Assembly: GCA_944382045.1 (NCBI GenBank) | Contig: CALWMT010000134.1 | Coordinates: 1 to 7,263 of the forward strand | DNA length: 7,263 bases | Direction of reading: 5' to 3' | Source: an uncultured Enterocloster sp. | Lineage (GTDB): Bacteria > Bacillota > Clostridia > Lachnospirales > Lachnospiraceae | Shown here: positions 6,422 to 7,263 of the stretch, in pieces | Numbering within the stretch: position 1 is the first letter of the stretch | How the letters are laid out: every line of letters begins with the position of its first letter | The notes under the pieces: generated by a model | What the model was told of the DNA's origin: nothing | Databases searched by the model: none | The model's input: the letters and a program-made list of their open reading frames with translations, nothing else | Program-made: the position numbers and the translations under genes

Positions 6422-6450
6422 TTGACAGCGCGCAAAAAACATAGTATAAT
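6422..6450 (+). promoter_or_regulatory. Consensus sigma-A promoter of purF
   Basis: TTGACA (6422-6427) and TATAAT (6445-6450) both match the sigma-A consensus at all six positions, and the spacer is exactly 17 bases. Transcription should begin near 6457, about 106 bases before the purF start. A perfect vegetative promoter implies high intrinsic strength, so control probably acts downstream or through a repressor. Confidence 0.88.
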
Positions 6451-6462
6451 CCTGAGCGTAAA

Positions 6463-6509
6463 GGCAAGGGCGTCTTTGAGCGGTTTGAACTCAGAGACGC
6501 CCTTTTGCC
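6463..6509 (+). terminator. Leader hairpin of purF, possible attenuator
   Basis: GGGCGTCTTTGAG (6468-6480) pairs with CTCAGAGACGCCC (6490-6502) over 13 bp with a single G-T wobble and a 9-base loop. A lower stem GGCAA/TTGCC (6463-6467, 6505-6509) adds 5 bp across a 2-base bulge. Four T residues (6503-6506) follow the main stem, a short tract for an intrinsic terminator. Since it begins only about 6 bases after the predicted start of transcription, it belongs to the purF leader rather than to the end of the cupin transcript, although it could stop read-through from there too. No alternative antiterminator pairing is obvious. Confidence 0.55.
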
Positions 6510-6562
6510 GTGCGCCTGGCGGTGTGCCCGGCGGCGAACGTTTCATGCGGGAGGAATTGTCT

Positions 6563-7263
6563 ATGCGGAAAGAACAGGACGTACATGTGATGCAGGTGGA
6601 ATCGGAGATCCATGAGGAATGCGGGGTATTTGGCGTGATAGCGCCTGAGCCCTGCGATGTGGCGGGCATTTCGTATTATGGCCTGTACGCTCTTCAGCAC
6701 AGGGGCCAGGAGAGCTGCGGCATTGTGGTAAATGATGACGGCGTGTTTGTCTCCCATAAGGATGTGGGGCTTGTAAGCGAGGTCTTTTCGCCGGATATTT
6801 TGTCCCATATGCCGAAGGGCACCATGGCCGCAGCGCACACCCGCTACGGGACCACCGGAGGGACCAGCAGGAACAACTGTCAGCCCATCGAGGTCAATCA
6901 CCAGAAGGGACGGATGGCTTTGGCCCACAACGGCAATCTCAGCAATGCCGCCGAGCTGCGAAGCGAGCTGGAGCTTAGCGGAGCCATCTTTCACACGACC
7001 AGCGATACCGAGACCATCGCCTATATTATCACGAGGGAAAGGCTTCGGTCCTCTTCAATCGAGGAGGCAGTAAGCCGCGCGATGAATACTCTGGAGGGTG
7101 CGTATTCTCTGGTTCTGATGTCGCCGCAGAAGCTGATCTGCGCCAGAGATCCCTATGGCTTCCGTCCTCTGTGCTATGGCAGGACTGCCGATGGGATATA
7201 CGTGGCCGCCTCGGAAAGCTGTGCGGTCAAGGCAGTGGGAGCTGAGGTCATACGGGATGTAAT
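6563..7263 (+). CDS. purF: Amidophosphoribosyltransferase, N-terminal half (cut by window end)
   Basis: The open frame runs from ATG 6563 off the window edge, with 233 codons visible of a family length of about 470-500. PurF makes 5-phosphoribosylamine from PRPP and glutamine, the committed step of de novo purine synthesis in the cytoplasm. ATG 6563 is chosen because GGGAGG (6549-6554) is 8 bases ahead; an in-frame ATG at 6545 lies before that site. The sequence carries the class II (Ntn) glutaminase domain: Cys20 in EECGVFG is the nucleophile, implying removal of a 19-residue propeptide as in the Bacillus-type enzyme. Also visible are LQHRGQES, AHTRYGTTGGTSRNNCQPI, LAHNGNLSN, SDTE and ARDPYGFRPL. 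The phosphoribosyltransferase domain, and any Cys ligands of an iron-sulfur cluster, lie beyond the end. No sign of damage in the visible part. Confidence 0.95.
   Translation, partial: MRKEQDVHVMQVESEIHEECGVFGVIAPEPCDVAGISYYGLYALQHRGQESCGIVVNDDGVFVSHKDVGLVSEVFSPDILSHMPKGTMAAAHTRYGTTGGTSRNNCQPIEVNHQKGRMALAHNGNLSNAAELRSELELSGAIFHTTSDTETIAYIITRERLRSSSIEEAVSRAMNTLEGAYSLVLMSPQKLICARDPYGFRPLCYGRTADGIYVAASESCAVKAVGAEVIRDV

Noticed and set aside
6534..6547. PurR-type operator (CGAACGTTTC) in the purF leader
   Set aside because: It shares only part of either the Bacillus PurBox or the E. coli PUR box, occurs once, and sits just before the ribosome site downstream of the promoter.

Overview
The window reads as chromosomal DNA from a fairly GC-rich Lachnospiraceae-like Clostridia (Firmicutes). 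Evidence: AGGAGG-type ribosome binding sites, sigma-A-type promoters, choline-binding-type cell-wall repeats, a LysM/GH18 spore-type hydrolase, the class II (Gram-positive) form of GalT, a DUF1576-like membrane protein, and a NusG domain II / Gx-transporter pair. I saw no insertion sequence, phage gene, CRISPR array, tRNA or rRNA.

Layout. 3-701 (+): 3' end of a surface protein with an Asp-rich stretch, a fibronectin-III-like segment and C-terminal aromatic cell-wall-binding repeats. 829-2040 (+): LysM + GH18 glycosidase, probably a cortex or coat-associated spore hydrolase. 2080-3378 (+): polytopic membrane protein, DUF1576-like, with a clear internal duplication. 3402-3743 (-): membrane-anchored NusG domain II protein, convergent with the preceding gene and divergent from 3878-4384 (+), a small Gx-type membrane transporter family protein. 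4491-6014 (+): galT, behind its own promoter. 6076-6408 (+): KdgF-like cupin, close behind galT. 6563-7263 (+): 5' half of purF, cut by the window edge, behind a consensus promoter and a strong leader hairpin.

How they fit together. This is mostly a string of short, independently promoted housekeeping and accessory units. Two genes concern the envelope or spore (1, 2), one is an uncharacterised membrane protein (3), two belong to families often found together (4, 5), two act on sugars (GalT and the cupin), and the last opens purine biosynthesis. I find no convincing new multi-gene system. The items most worth a second look are the two-fold repeat in the DUF1576-like protein, the promoter/hairpin leader of purF, a terminator-like hairpin inside the LysM coding sequence, the galT promoter palindrome, the alternative hairpins between galT and the cupin, and a possible coupled leader peptide ahead of the NusG domain II gene. 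All gene gaps are shorter than 300 bases.
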